From contig JBBDHW010000019.1 in the NCBI GenBank assembly GCA_040880805.1, positions 1 to 45,769 on the forward strand: 45,769 nt of DNA, written 5' to 3'. Both the position numbers and the translations under genes were made by a program. Under the pieces are notes generated by a model that was not told where the DNA came from, made no database searches, and was given only the letters and a program-made list of their open reading frames with translations. Positions 16,482-24,909 of this stretch are shown piece by piece (positions within the stretch are counted from its first letter, which is position 1; each line of letters starts with the position of its first letter). The stretch comes from Acidimicrobiia bacterium (GTDB lineage Bacteria; Actinomycetota; Acidimicrobiia; IMCC26256; DASPTH01).

Positions 16482-16964
16482 CTACGACTTCACACTCATC
16501 GACTCCGCGGCGATCTGCACCGCCTTGATGATCCCCTGGTAGCCGGTGCAGCGGCACAGGTTGCCCGAGAGCCCCTCGCGGATCTCGTCGAGCGTCGGGT
16601 TGGGGTTCTGCTGGAGGAAGGCGTGCACCGAGACGACGAAGCCGGGCGTGCAGAAGCCGCACTGGAGGCCGTGCGCCTGACGGAACGCCTCCTGCACCGG
16701 ACCGAGCGTGCCGTCGGCGGGACCGATGCCCTCGATGGTGACGACATCAGCGCCCTCGGCCTGCACCGCGAACATGAGACACGAGCGGACCGCAGCACCG
16801 TCGACGAGCACAGTGCACGCGCCACACACTCCGTGCTCGCATCCGAGGTGCGTACCGGTGAGCGCGAGGTCTTCTCGCAGGAAGTCGGCCAGCGTCTTGC
16901 GCGCCTCGGCGCGGCCGCGGCGCTGCTCCCCGTTGACGGTCAGCGTGATAGCGTGCTCAGCCAC
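16482..16964 (-). CDS. [2Fe-2S] small subunit, xanthine oxidase/CO dehydrogenase family (CoxS)
   Basis: A 160-residue two-cluster ferredoxin-like subunit. The first [2Fe-2S] site is CEHGVCGAC (Cys42, 47, 50) with Cys62. The second is made by GLQCGFCTPG and NLCRCTGY. Such subunits pass electrons from a molybdenum large subunit (CoxL) to the FAD subunit. No CoxL is found adjacent. GTG 16964 overlaps the CoxM stop by 8 nt, and no ATG is available. It has normal length for the family. Confidence 0.9.
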   Translation of the reverse strand: MAEHAITLTVNGEQRRGRAEARKTLADFLREDLALTGTHLGCEHGVCGACTVLVDGAAVRSCLMFAVQAEGADVVTIEGIGPADGTLGPVQEAFRQAHGLQCGFCTPGFVVSVHAFLQQNPNPTLDEIREGLSGNLCRCTGYQGIIKAVQIAAESMSVKS

Positions 16965-17829
16965 TCCGCGCTTCTCCCAGTGCTCGATCGAGCGCGCGCT
17001 GCACGAGGTGCGCACCCACATGTGTTCGGTACTCGGCCGACGCGTGCACGTCGTCAGTGGGACTACAACCCGCAGCGGCGAGACGCGCCACTTCGGCGAG
17101 CTCGGTCGCGGTGGGCGTGCTGCCGTTCAGCGCGGCCTCGGCGTCGCGGGCGCGTACGGGCGTGGAGCCCATACCGAACAGCCCGATCGCAGAACGGCGC
17201 ACCGCGCCCGCTTCGTTCAACTCGACCGCGCACACCACACCGGCGAGCGCGAAGTCGCCGCTTCGGCGCGCGACCTCGTCGACTACGAAGCCGCACCTGC
17301 CTTCCCACACCGGCACGTGCACCGCAGTGAGCAGCTCCTCGGGCTCGAGGGTGGTGGTCCAGGTTCCTTCGAAGAACTCGGCGGCCGGGATGCGACGGGT
17401 CGACCCCGCTCGCGCGGCTTCGAGCTCGGCGTCGAGCGCCAGCGCGACGGCGGGTAGCTCGGACGCGGGGTCGGCGTGCGCGATCGACCCTCCGACCGTT
17501 CCGCGGTTCCGGATCTGGAAGTGCCCGATCATCGGCAGCGCCTGTGCGATCAGCGGCGCCGCCGCCGCGACGGTCGCGTCGTGCTCGGCGTCGGACTGCC
17601 GCGTCATCGCCTTGATCGTGAGCGTCCCGTTCTGACGCTCGACACCGCGCAGCTCGGCGACACGGTTGAGATCGACGATGTGCGGGAAGCGCGTGAGGCG
17701 CATGGCCAGCAGCGGCACGAGGCTCTGGCCGCCGGCGAGGAGCTTGGCGTCGTCGCCGTGCTCGGCGAGCAGCAATGAGACATCGGCCACTGTCTCGGGG
17801 GCGTGGTACTCGAACGCAGCGGACTTCAT
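16957..17829 (-). CDS. FAD-binding medium subunit, CO dehydrogenase/xanthine dehydrogenase family (CoxM)
   Basis: A 290-residue FAD subunit. The two FAD-binding motifs are visible: AGGQSLVPLLAMRL near residue 33 and RNRGTVGGSIAHADPASELP near 100. The C-terminal CO_deh_flav domain follows. It would accept electrons from the CoxS-type subunit encoded just downstream. ATG 17829 has a GGGAG Shine-Dalgarno. It is the first gene of a CoxM-CoxS-hydrolase transcript divergent from the NUDIX gene. Confidence 0.9.
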   Translation of the reverse strand: MKSAAFEYHAPETVADVSLLLAEHGDDAKLLAGGQSLVPLLAMRLTRFPHIVDLNRVAELRGVERQNGTLTIKAMTRQSDAEHDATVAAAAPLIAQALPMIGHFQIRNRGTVGGSIAHADPASELPAVALALDAELEAARAGSTRRIPAAEFFEGTWTTTLEPEELLTAVHVPVWEGRCGFVVDEVARRSGDFALAGVVCAVELNEAGAVRRSAIGLFGMGSTPVRARDAEAALNGSTPTATELAEVARLAAAGCSPTDDVHASAEYRTHVGAHLVQRALDRALGEARSG

Positions 17830-17936
17830 CGACGACTCCCGAAGCTGGGCGGCGCCCGAACCTAGCGCGAGGCCGCGCGCCCACGCACTCCGGCCCCGCC
17901 GCTTCCTCCTCCATTCGGCCAGTACTGTCGGCTGCG

Positions 17937-18635
17937 ATGAGCGACGCGCCCGAGCCGGCGGTACCCGCGGCCACGGTCGTGCTCCTGCGTGACACGCCGG
18001 ATGGCGTCGAGACACTCATGCTCCGGCGCGACACGGAGCTCGCGTTCGCCGGCGGCGCGTGGGTCTTCCCGGGAGGGCGGATCGACCCCGAGGACTACCC
18101 CGGTGGCGGTGCTGGCGGAGGTCCCGACGCGGTGTTCGAGGCGGCCCGCAACGCCGCCGCCCGCGAGGCGATGGAAGAGGCCGGGCTCACGGTCGACCCC
18201 CACGGGTTGGTGTGGTTCGCACACTGGACGCCGCCTCACGGTGCCGGCGCGCGACGACGGTTCGCGACCTGGTTCTTCGCCGCGCGGGCGCCGAGCGGCA
18301 TGGTCGTCGTCGATGACGGTGAGATCCGCGACCATCTCTGGATCCGGCCCGCCGACGCGCTGCGTCGTCGCGATGCGGGCGAGATCTTGATCATCCCGCC
18401 CACCTGGGTGACCTTGCACACGCTCGCAAGCGCGGAGTCGGTCGACGACCTCCTCGCGCGGATGGGCGGAGCCGAGCCTGACGTCTACGTAACGCGCATG
18501 GGTCGAGTCGACGGAATCGGCGTATCGATGTGGGCGGGCGACGCCGGTTACGAAGACGGCGACTCGGCGAAGCCGGGACCACGCCACCGCCTCGTGATGG
18601 ACGACAACGGCTGGCGACTCGAACGCGACGTGTGA
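17937..18635 (+). CDS. NUDIX hydrolase
   Basis: A 232-residue NUDIX protein that would hydrolyse a nucleoside diphosphate derivative. The Nudix box is GGRIDPED...AAREAMEEAGL, with an insertion of about 20 mainly Gly-rich residues between its Gly and the REAMEEAGL helix, as in the NUDT19-like/CoA-directed group. The start is ATG 17937, 8 nt after a TACTGT -10-like box. Longer open frame upstream overlaps the divergent CoxM gene. Substrate unknown. Confidence 0.85.
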   Translation: MSDAPEPAVPAATVVLLRDTPDGVETLMLRRDTELAFAGGAWVFPGGRIDPEDYPGGGAGGGPDAVFEAARNAAAREAMEEAGLTVDPHGLVWFAHWTPPHGAGARRRFATWFFAARAPSGMVVVDDGEIRDHLWIRPADALRRRDAGEILIIPPTWVTLHTLASAESVDDLLARMGGAEPDVYVTRMGRVDGIGVSMWAGDAGYEDGDSAKPGPRHRLVMDDNGWRLERDV

Positions 18636-18648
18636 CGCGCGACCATCG

Positions 18649-20046
18649 CTACTTCACCACGGCGATTGCGGTGGTGTACCCCGACCTCGTGACGGTAGCC
18701 GTGCCCTTCCCGACCGGTCCGGTTGCCTGACCCTTCGCGTTCGTGGTGACGGTCTTCTTCTTGAACGCGACCTTCGCACCCTTGATCGGCTCTCCCGCGT
18801 CGCTCACGGTGAACGTGACGTTCTTCTTCGTCTTCTTCGTGTCGACAGTGAGGCCGGGCAGCACCTGGGTGTGCCACGTGGCGAGCGAGTCCGGCGTGGT
18901 GAACGACGCGAACACGTCGAGCGAGTCCGAACTCGCGTGGCCCTGCAGCTTCCAGACCGTGTCGGTGTCCGGCGCCTCCTTGAACTCGACGATCGCCCCG
19001 AGCTCGGACGCATCCTCGTCGGTGCGAAGGGCGAAGAGGCTGGTCTCGGCGGTGTCCTCCCACATCACCCAGAGCCGACCGTCGGGATCGGCCGCGAGGT
19101 TGACGTCCTCGATGTCGGTTCCTGTCGCAACGGTGATCGGTTCGTCCTCGCCGATCTGCCAGAGCAGCACCTCTTTGCAGGTCGGGTAGCCGCTGCAGTA
19201 CGCGACGTAGGTACCCTCCGCGCCCGTGCGCGCCGCGATCGGCGTGCGCTGCGAGGGCCCGATCGCCTCGCCGTCGACGGCCGACTTCGGCACCGCCGTC
19301 GCGGTCCCGATCGACGGCCAGATCGGTTGCACCCACAGCCCGACCTGGTCGTCGACGTTCGAGTACCACGCGATGTACCCGTCGTCGTCGGTCTCGGAGA
19401 ACGCGAGGTTGGGCATATAGTCGCAGCACGCGTTCCCCGTGAGCAGGTCGGTGTCGGGGTCGGCAGGGTTGAGCCCGAAGTGCAGGCCGAGGGTGAAGGA
19501 GACCGCGTAGGCGAACGCCGGCGTGCCGTCCTGGCGGAGCGCTGCACCTATCCCGTCGGGCATCGCGCTCTGCGACGACGAGACGCGCGCGCCTTGCTCG
19601 GTCCACGTGGTTCCCTGCGAGTCCGAGGTCGCCGATTGCATGCCGCTGCCCGTGCCACTGCTCAGGGTGAGGCCCGGGAAGAACACGCGGAGACCGCCGT
19701 CGGACGTGACGATGACCGCAGGGTTTCCCGCCGACGGCCATCCCGCCGACGCGGTCGCCGGGTCGCCGACCTCGCCGTCGGTGTCGACCGGCGTGTCCCT
19801 GATCTCCTCGAGGTTGCTGACGACGCGGGCGTGCCACAGCACGTGCAGCACGCCGTCTTCGGTGCGGGCCACGCTGACCTCGTCGATGTTCCGACCCTCG
19901 GAGTCGGTCACCTGTGTCCAGGTTTGCTCCTTCGCCGCGGTGTCGGTCGAGGCCGCCCACGCACCGGGCGTGACCGCAACTGCGACCGCGACCAGTGATC
20001 CCGCCAGAGCAACAACCCGCGTCCGAACTCCCCGATACGAATGCAT
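18649..20046 (-). CDS. Exported beta-propeller (sialidase/BNR-like) protein
   Basis: A 465-residue secreted protein. The N-terminus is a signal peptide (Arg-rich, then VVALAGSLVAVAVAV, cleavage near AWA-A). The body has repeated short strands with Asp/Gly turns (for example VTSDGGLRVFF, SDSQGTTWTE, DPDGRLWVMW), as in BNR/sialidase-type propellers, and many Asp/Thr. The last 80 residues (KNVTFTVSDAGEPIKGAKVAF...TTNAKGQATG) look like an Ig-like or carboxypeptidase-regulatory-type domain. No sialidase catalytic Arg set was confirmed, so function is open. The start is ATG 20046, divergent from the lipoprotein gene. Confidence 0.75.
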   Translation of the reverse strand: MHSYRGVRTRVVALAGSLVAVAVAVTPGAWAASTDTAAKEQTWTQVTDSEGRNIDEVSVARTEDGVLHVLWHARVVSNLEEIRDTPVDTDGEVGDPATASAGWPSAGNPAVIVTSDGGLRVFFPGLTLSSGTGSGMQSATSDSQGTTWTEQGARVSSSQSAMPDGIGAALRQDGTPAFAYAVSFTLGLHFGLNPADPDTDLLTGNACCDYMPNLAFSETDDDGYIAWYSNVDDQVGLWVQPIWPSIGTATAVPKSAVDGEAIGPSQRTPIAARTGAEGTYVAYCSGYPTCKEVLLWQIGEDEPITVATGTDIEDVNLAADPDGRLWVMWEDTAETSLFALRTDEDASELGAIVEFKEAPDTDTVWKLQGHASSDSLDVFASFTTPDSLATWHTQVLPGLTVDTKKTKKNVTFTVSDAGEPIKGAKVAFKKKTVTTNAKGQATGPVGKGTATVTRSGYTTAIAVVK

Positions 20047-20108
20047 GCCGGGCAGTCTCGCATGCGCGGGAACGCCGCGGCACCGCACGGGCGGTCGCGG
20101 CGCGTACT

Positions 20109-21389
20109 GTGCGTCGCTTGCTGGCGAGCACCGATCTCCGGTGGGCACGACGGCTGATCGTGGCGGCCACGATCCTCGGCCTCGTCGCGGTCGCGTGCAC
20201 CGGCGGGGACGGCGGAACGCAGTCACAGCCCACGACCACGTCGTTGGCGGACACGTCGACGTCCGGCGGCACGACAACCCCGCCTCCGTCGACCGAGGCG
20301 CCCAAGACGATCGACACGATCCCCGGCATGCCGGGCGTGACCGACCCGAACAACCTGTACTCCGACGCGGGTGCCGGCAAGTTGAGCCCGGCGGTGGAGG
20401 GCGCGCTCTCGCGCGTCTACGTGCCCAACCGCAGATCGAACGACGTGTCGGTGATCGATCCGGCGACCATGCAGGTGGTCAACACGTTCAAGGTCGGCAT
20501 CAACCCGCAGCACGTCGTTCCGTCGTGGGACCTGAAGACCCTCTGGGTCACGAACAACGCGGAGGGACGGACCGACGGCACCCTCACGCCGCTCGACCCG
20601 AAGACCGGCGAACCGCGCGGCCCGGCCATCGCGGTCGACGATCCCTACAACATGTACTTCACACCCGACGGCAAATCGGCTCTGGTCGTGGCCGAGGCAC
20701 GCAAGCGACTCGACTTTCTCGACCCTCAGACCATGCAGCAGCAGGTCTCGGTCGACGTCCCGGACTGCGCGGGCGTGAACCACGCCGACTTCTCGATCGA
20801 CGGCAAGTTCGCGATCTTCACGTGCGAGTTCCAGGGCAGCCTCGCGAAGGTCGACATCGTGAACCACACCGTGATGGGCTACCTGACGCTCAGCGGTGGA
20901 GGCATGCCGCAGGACATCCGCGTGTCACCCGACGGCAGCACGTTCTACATCGCCGAGATGGTGCGCGGCGGCGTGTACACCATCGATCCGTACGCGTTCA
21001 CCGAGACGGGCTTCATCAAGACGGGAATCGGCACCCACGGCCTCTACCCCAACCGCGACGGCACCAAGTTGTTCGCCGCGAACCGGGGGCAGGACCACGT
21101 CGGCAACAACACCAAGAACGGCCCCGGGAGCGTGTCGGTGATCGACTTCGCGACGAAGGCGGTCGTTGTCACGTGGGACATCCCCGACGGCGGCAGCCCC
21201 GACATGGGCAATGTGAGCGTCGACGGCGGCACGCTCTGGCTCAGTGGTCGCTACGACGACGTCGTGTACGCCATCAACACCATCAACGGTGAGGTCACGA
21301 AGATCCCGGTTGGCGACGAGCCTCATGGGCTCGCGGTGTGGCCGCAGCCCGGGCGCTATTCGCTCGGCCACACCGGCAACATGCGGTAG
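20109..21389 (+). CDS. Lipoprotein with YVTN-type beta-propeller
   Basis: A 426-residue lipoprotein: an N-terminal helix, lipobox LVAVACTG with the lipidated Cys at about residue 27, a Thr/Ser-rich linker, then a propeller of repeats such as VPNRRSNDVSVIDPATMQVVNTF and VYAINTINGEVTKIPVGDEPHGLA. These are YVTN/lactonase-like blades. The ligand is unknown. A TACTGT box at 20105-20110 overlaps the GTG used here, so an in-frame TTG at 20118 may be the true leaderless start. Its 3' end is 10 nt from the convergent amino-acid dehydrogenase gene. Confidence 0.8.
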   Translation: MRRLLASTDLRWARRLIVAATILGLVAVACTGGDGGTQSQPTTTSLADTSTSGGTTTPPPSTEAPKTIDTIPGMPGVTDPNNLYSDAGAGKLSPAVEGALSRVYVPNRRSNDVSVIDPATMQVVNTFKVGINPQHVVPSWDLKTLWVTNNAEGRTDGTLTPLDPKTGEPRGPAIAVDDPYNMYFTPDGKSALVVAEARKRLDFLDPQTMQQQVSVDVPDCAGVNHADFSIDGKFAIFTCEFQGSLAKVDIVNHTVMGYLTLSGGGMPQDIRVSPDGSTFYIAEMVRGGVYTIDPYAFTETGFIKTGIGTHGLYPNRDGTKLFAANRGQDHVGNNTKNGPGSVSVIDFATKAVVVTWDIPDGGSPDMGNVSVDGGTLWLSGRYDDVVYAINTINGEVTKIPVGDEPHGLAVWPQPGRYSLGHTGNMR

Positions 21390-21399
21390 GTCGGTTTGG

Positions 21400-22536
21400 T
21401 CAGGGGCGCAGTGCGCGCAGGGGTTCGCCGTTCGTCCACGCGGCAGGGTCACCCGGCTGCCACCGGCGGCCCGCTCCTTCCTCGGCGATGCGCTGGCGCG
21501 CAATTCTCTCGGCGGCGCGCGACGGTGTGATGCCATGCTCGTCGGCGAACGCGAGCACGCGCGCAGTAGTGCCTTCGATCTCCGCGGCGCGCGCGAGGGC
21601 GCGCTCGCGGTCATAGCCCACGAACTCCTCGGCGATGTTGATGATCCCGCCGGCGTTTGCGACAAAGTCCGGCGCGTAGAGGATCCCGCGCGCGGCGAGC
21701 ATGCGGTCGGCGCCGATCACGCCGAGTTGGTTGTTCGCGGCGCCGACGATCGCACGGCACTGGAGGCGGGGGATGGTCTCGTCGTCGAACACGTCACCGA
21801 GCGCGCAGGGAGCGAGGATGTCGCAGGGCGTGACGAGTGCCTCGTCGGCACCAACCCTCGTCACGCCCAGCTCGCGTGCGAGCGCGTCGGCGCGCGACTC
21901 GAAGAGGTCGGACACGACCACTTCGGCTCCCGCAGCGACGAGCCGGCGCGCGAGCTGTGCGCCCACATGGCCGGATCCCTGGACGACGACCCGACAGCCG
22001 CGGAGCGAGGCGTCGCCGTCGAGCGCCGCGCGCACCGCGCGCATCGCGTGCAGCACACCGAGGGCAGTGACGGGTGACGGGTCGCCCGAGCCGCCCAGTG
22101 CCTCGTCGACACCGGTCACCCAGGGCGTGACTTCGGCGAGCCCGTTCATATCCGCGGTGGTCGCGCCCACATCCTCGGCCGCGAGGTAGCGGCCACCGAG
22201 CTCGTCGATGGCACGCCCGAGCGCGTGGAGCAGAGCGCTGGGACGCGCACGATCCGGGTCGTCCCACATGACGACCGCCTTGCCCCCGCCCTGGTGCAAG
22301 CCCGCGATCGCGGCCTTGAGCGTCATCGCCTCCGACAGCCGGAGCGCGTCGAGCAACGCGTCGTGCTCGCTCGCGTACCGCCAGAACCGGACCCCGCCGA
22401 GCGCGGGACCGAGCGCGGTCGAATGGATCGCGATGACCCCGCGCAACCCCACCGCGCGATCGGCGACGAACACCACTTGCTCGTGACCCGCGGCGGCCAT
22501 CAGCGAGGTCACCGTCGCGCTTTGGAGCGATGCCAT
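21400..22536 (-). CDS. Glu/Leu/Phe/Val-family amino acid dehydrogenase (leucine dehydrogenase-like)
   Basis: A 378-residue NAD-dependent oxidative deaminase. Seen: GPALGGVRFW and AIAGLHQGGGKAVV (substrate- and catalytic-lysine region), EDVGATTADMN, the Rossmann start VVVQGSGHVGAQLA and the NNQLG/DFVANAGGIIN segments typical of leucine dehydrogenases. It would convert branched-chain amino acids to 2-oxo acids, though specificity is uncertain. Start ATG 22536. It lies 12 nt downstream of the hydroxyacid dehydrogenase gene, forming a two-gene operon. Confidence 0.87.
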   Translation of the reverse strand: MASLQSATVTSLMAAAGHEQVVFVADRAVGLRGVIAIHSTALGPALGGVRFWRYASEHDALLDALRLSEAMTLKAAIAGLHQGGGKAVVMWDDPDRARPSALLHALGRAIDELGGRYLAAEDVGATTADMNGLAEVTPWVTGVDEALGGSGDPSPVTALGVLHAMRAVRAALDGDASLRGCRVVVQGSGHVGAQLARRLVAAGAEVVVSDLFESRADALARELGVTRVGADEALVTPCDILAPCALGDVFDDETIPRLQCRAIVGAANNQLGVIGADRMLAARGILYAPDFVANAGGIINIAEEFVGYDRERALARAAEIEGTTARVLAFADEHGITPSRAAERIARQRIAEEGAGRRWQPGDPAAWTNGEPLRALRP

Positions 22537-22548
22537 CGCGGGCTCGGT

Positions 22549-23475
22549 TCAGAAGGGCAGCGCGGAGTTGGCCTTGCGCAGCACGTCGAGCGAGTGCTCC
22601 CACGCGGTCTGCTCGTCAGCATTCATCGCGGGCATGAGCGGTTCGCTCGGCCCATCAGGCCCGAGCGCGCACGGAAGGCTGGCGCAGACGCCGTCGGCGA
22701 CGCGTACCGAAACCGGGATGATCGTGCCCGCTTCCCGCCCGATGCAGCGGATCAGCCCACTCACCGCGAGGCCGATCCCATGCCGCGAGGCGCCGGCGAG
22801 CTCGCGCACGCGGTACGCCGCGCTGCGCACCTCCTGTTCGATCCCTGCACGCCACTCCGGGGTGAGGTCGAGCTTGCGTTGCTGGGCGTAGTCGACGAGC
22901 GACATCGCGCCGATGCACGCACCGCTGAACAAGAACACCGCCGAATCGCCATGCTCGCCGACAACCCACGCATGCACAGTGCGCGCGTGCACTCCGCACT
23001 CCCGGGCGAGCAGTTCGGCGAAACGGAGCGTGTCGAGCGACGTGCCGGTACCCATCACCGAGACCGGCCTATCGGCCCATCGCCGGGTGAGGTACTCGGT
23101 GAGGACGTCGAGCGGGCTGCTCACGACGATCGCGACGCGTGGCAACCCGCCACGCTCGATCGCTTCGGCCGTCGCCGCCATCACATCGAGGTTGCCCTGC
23201 AACATGTCGAGGCGCGACTGCCCGCTCTTCGTGTGCGCACCGACCGTGATCACGAGCACGTCTTCGGGTTCGATCTCCTCGAACGACCGGCCGCGGATTT
23301 CGGTGCGCGGGAGCAAGGGCATCCCGCTCAGGTAGTCGAGCGCTTCGCCCCGTGCGCGATCACCGGTGCGCCCGTAGAGCGTGACACAGCCGGCAAGCCC
23401 TTGGAAGATGACCGCGCCCGCGCTCGCGATGCCGACGCCGCCGGTGCCCACGATGCCCACGCTCAGTCCGGCCAT
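22549..23475 (-). CDS. Lactate/malate dehydrogenase-fold 2-hydroxyacid dehydrogenase
   Basis: A 308-residue NAD-dependent dehydrogenase. Seen: nucleotide motif GTGGVG near residue 10, catalytic Asp/Arg in GTSLDTLRF and catalytic His in VVGEHGDS. The substrate-specificity loop reads AHTKSGQSRLDM. The residue aligned to Gln102 of LDH (Arg in MDH) appears to be Thr, so neither lactate nor malate is assured. Another 2-hydroxy acid such as hydroxyisocaproate would fit the neighbour, a leucine-dehydrogenase-like gene. ATG 23475 follows GGAG. Confidence 0.82.
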   Translation of the reverse strand: MAGLSVGIVGTGGVGIASAGAVIFQGLAGCVTLYGRTGDRARGEALDYLSGMPLLPRTEIRGRSFEEIEPEDVLVITVGAHTKSGQSRLDMLQGNLDVMAATAEAIERGGLPRVAIVVSSPLDVLTEYLTRRWADRPVSVMGTGTSLDTLRFAELLARECGVHARTVHAWVVGEHGDSAVFLFSGACIGAMSLVDYAQQRKLDLTPEWRAGIEQEVRSAAYRVRELAGASRHGIGLAVSGLIRCIGREAGTIIPVSVRVADGVCASLPCALGPDGPSEPLMPAMNADEQTAWEHSLDVLRKANSALPF

Positions 23476-23504
23476 ATCTCCGCCGAGCCTAAATCATGGG
23501 TCGC

Positions 23505-24086
23505 TCACGAGTTCCACACGCGCAGCACGCGCTGCTCGTGCTCGTGGCCGAGCACGCTGATGGTCGCGACGTCGAGCCCGAGGAGACGCCCGGCCTCGGG
23601 CGCGAGACCCACCCAACGCGCGCCGAGCACGCGAAGGAAGTGGCCGTGCGAGAAGAGCGCGACGGGGCCTCGCGCCGCGGCGTCGGCCGCGCGCGCGAGC
23701 ACGCGGTCAGCCCGCGCGCCGACCTGCGCGGCGGTCTCGCCGCCGGGGACGCCGTGCGAGAAGATCGTCCAGTCGGGAACCTCGTTTCGGATCTCGATGG
23801 TGGTGCGCCCCTCGTACTCGCCGTAGTTCCACTCCGCGAGATCGTCGGTCAGTTCAGTGCGATCGCCCAGACCCGCGAACGCACACGTGTCGACGGCCCG
23901 CGTACGCGGGCTGGTGAGCACCAGGGCGAACCCCCGGCCCATGAGCCGTGGCGCGAGCTCGGCCGCTTGCTCCTGCCCGCGTTCGGTGAGCGGGATGTCG
24001 CTGTACGACGTGTGCCTGTCAGAACTGCTCCACTCCGTCTCGCCGTGTCGCACGAGCACGATCTCGGGCTCGGGCTCGACCGCCAT
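23505..24086 (-). CDS. Histidine phosphatase family protein (phosphoglycerate mutase-like)
   Basis: A 193-residue enzyme of the histidine phosphatase superfamily. The phosphohistidine motif is VLVRHGETEW near residue 12, the second His is in LFSHGHFLRV, and the acid residue is in the AEWNYGEYEGR segment. It could be a cofactor-dependent mutase or a small-molecule phosphatase, and the substrate cannot be told. ATG 24086 has a strong GGAGGA Shine-Dalgarno. The longer upstream frame crosses the TPP riboswitch and was rejected. Confidence 0.87.
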   Translation of the reverse strand: MAVEPEPEIVLVRHGETEWSSSDRHTSYSDIPLTERGQEQAAELAPRLMGRGFALVLTSPRTRAVDTCAFAGLGDRTELTDDLAEWNYGEYEGRTTIEIRNEVPDWTIFSHGVPGGETAAQVGARADRVLARAADAAARGPVALFSHGHFLRVLGARWVGLAPEAGRLLGLDVATISVLGHEHEQRVLRVWNS

Positions 24087-24139
24087 CCGTCCTCCGGTTC
24101 CAAATGAAGAACGCACACTTGCACAGGTACGCCAACGCA

Positions 24140-24145
24140 TACGAT
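24140..24145 (+). promoter_or_regulatory. Probable -10 box of the thiamine operon
   Basis: TACGAT matches TATAAT at four of six positions and sits 15 nt after TTGCAC (24119-24124), a fair -35 box at slightly short spacing. Initiation about 7 nt downstream would start the transcript just before the TPP riboswitch. Confidence 0.4.
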
Positions 24146-24160
24146 GACGCGACAACCGAA

Positions 24161-24253
24161 TCCCCGGGGAGCTCGGGACAGCCGGGCTGAGAGGGCGACC
24201 GTCATGCGTCGCCGACCCCTCGAACCTGAACCGGGTAATTCCGGCGGAGGGAC
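24161..24253 (+). ncRNA. TPP riboswitch (THI element)
   Basis: The two conserved TPP-binding blocks are present: CCGGGCTGAGAGGG (24183-24196), then ACCCCTCGAACCTGAACC (24215-24232), GGGTAATTCCGGCGGAGGGA. This matches the consensus GGGCUGAGA ... ACCC-UGAACCUGA ... GGnUAAUnCCnGCGnAGGGA. The TCCC at the 5' end can pair with the terminal GGGA, closing helix P1. The 3' strand of P1 (GGAGGGA) is also the Shine-Dalgarno of the downstream gene, whose ATG is at 24256, so ligand binding should repress translation. Confidence 0.93.
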
Positions 24254-24255
24254 TG

Positions 24256-24909
24256 ATGGGAAGCGTCGCGCTCGTGTTCGCAGGAGGCGATCCACCGCCC
24301 CCGAGCGCCATCGCGGATCTGCCCGCCGCCGATCTCGTGGTGGCGGCCGATTCCGGGCTCCACCACGCGGTCGCGCTCGGGTTCCGCGTCGACCTGGTCG
24401 TCGGCGATCTCGACTCGGTCGACCCGGCTGCGCTCGACGCCGCCGCGGCGGCGGGTACAACGGTCGACGCGCACCCCGCGGCGAAGGACTTCACCGACCT
24501 CGAGCTCGCGTTGCAGGCGGCACGCAACCGCGGATGTTCGCGGGCCGTGGTGATCGGCGGTGCGGGCGGACGTGTCGACCACTTCCTTGCCAACCTGCTC
24601 CTCCTCGCCTCGCCCGAGTTCGTCGGGCTCGACGTGGAGGCGCGGGTGGGAAGCGCCGATGTGTTCGTCGTCCGCGCCGCGCGTGAGGTCCGAGGGCAGC
24701 CGGGTGACTTCTGCTCGCTGCTCGCGCTCGGTGGACCCGCGCGTGGCGTTCACACCGCGGGCCTCCGGTTCCCACTGCGCGGCGAGACACTGCACCCGGG
24801 ATCGACGCGCGGGTTGAGCAACGAGTTGCTCGAACCGGTCGCGCAGGTATCGCTCGACGACGGTGTGCTGCTGGTCGTACTCCCCGACGCACGGAAGGCG
24901 TACTCATGA
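24256..24909 (+). CDS. Thiamine pyrophosphokinase
   Basis: A 217-residue enzyme that converts thiamine plus ATP to thiamine diphosphate. Seen: VFAGGDPPP, AADSGLHHA, VGDLDSVD, KDFTDLELAL and GGAGGRVDHFLANLLLL, the thiamine-binding and catalytic motifs of the family. A C-terminal beta domain carries LLALGGPARGV. It is the first gene after the TPP riboswitch and overlaps the binding-protein gene by ATGA, so kinase and transporter are co-regulated. Confidence 0.93.
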   Translation: MGSVALVFAGGDPPPPSAIADLPAADLVVAADSGLHHAVALGFRVDLVVGDLDSVDPAALDAAAAAGTTVDAHPAAKDFTDLELALQAARNRGCSRAVVIGGAGGRVDHFLANLLLLASPEFVGLDVEARVGSADVFVVRAAREVRGQPGDFCSLLALGGPARGVHTAGLRFPLRGETLHPGSTRGLSNELLEPVAQVSLDDGVLLVVLPDARKAYS

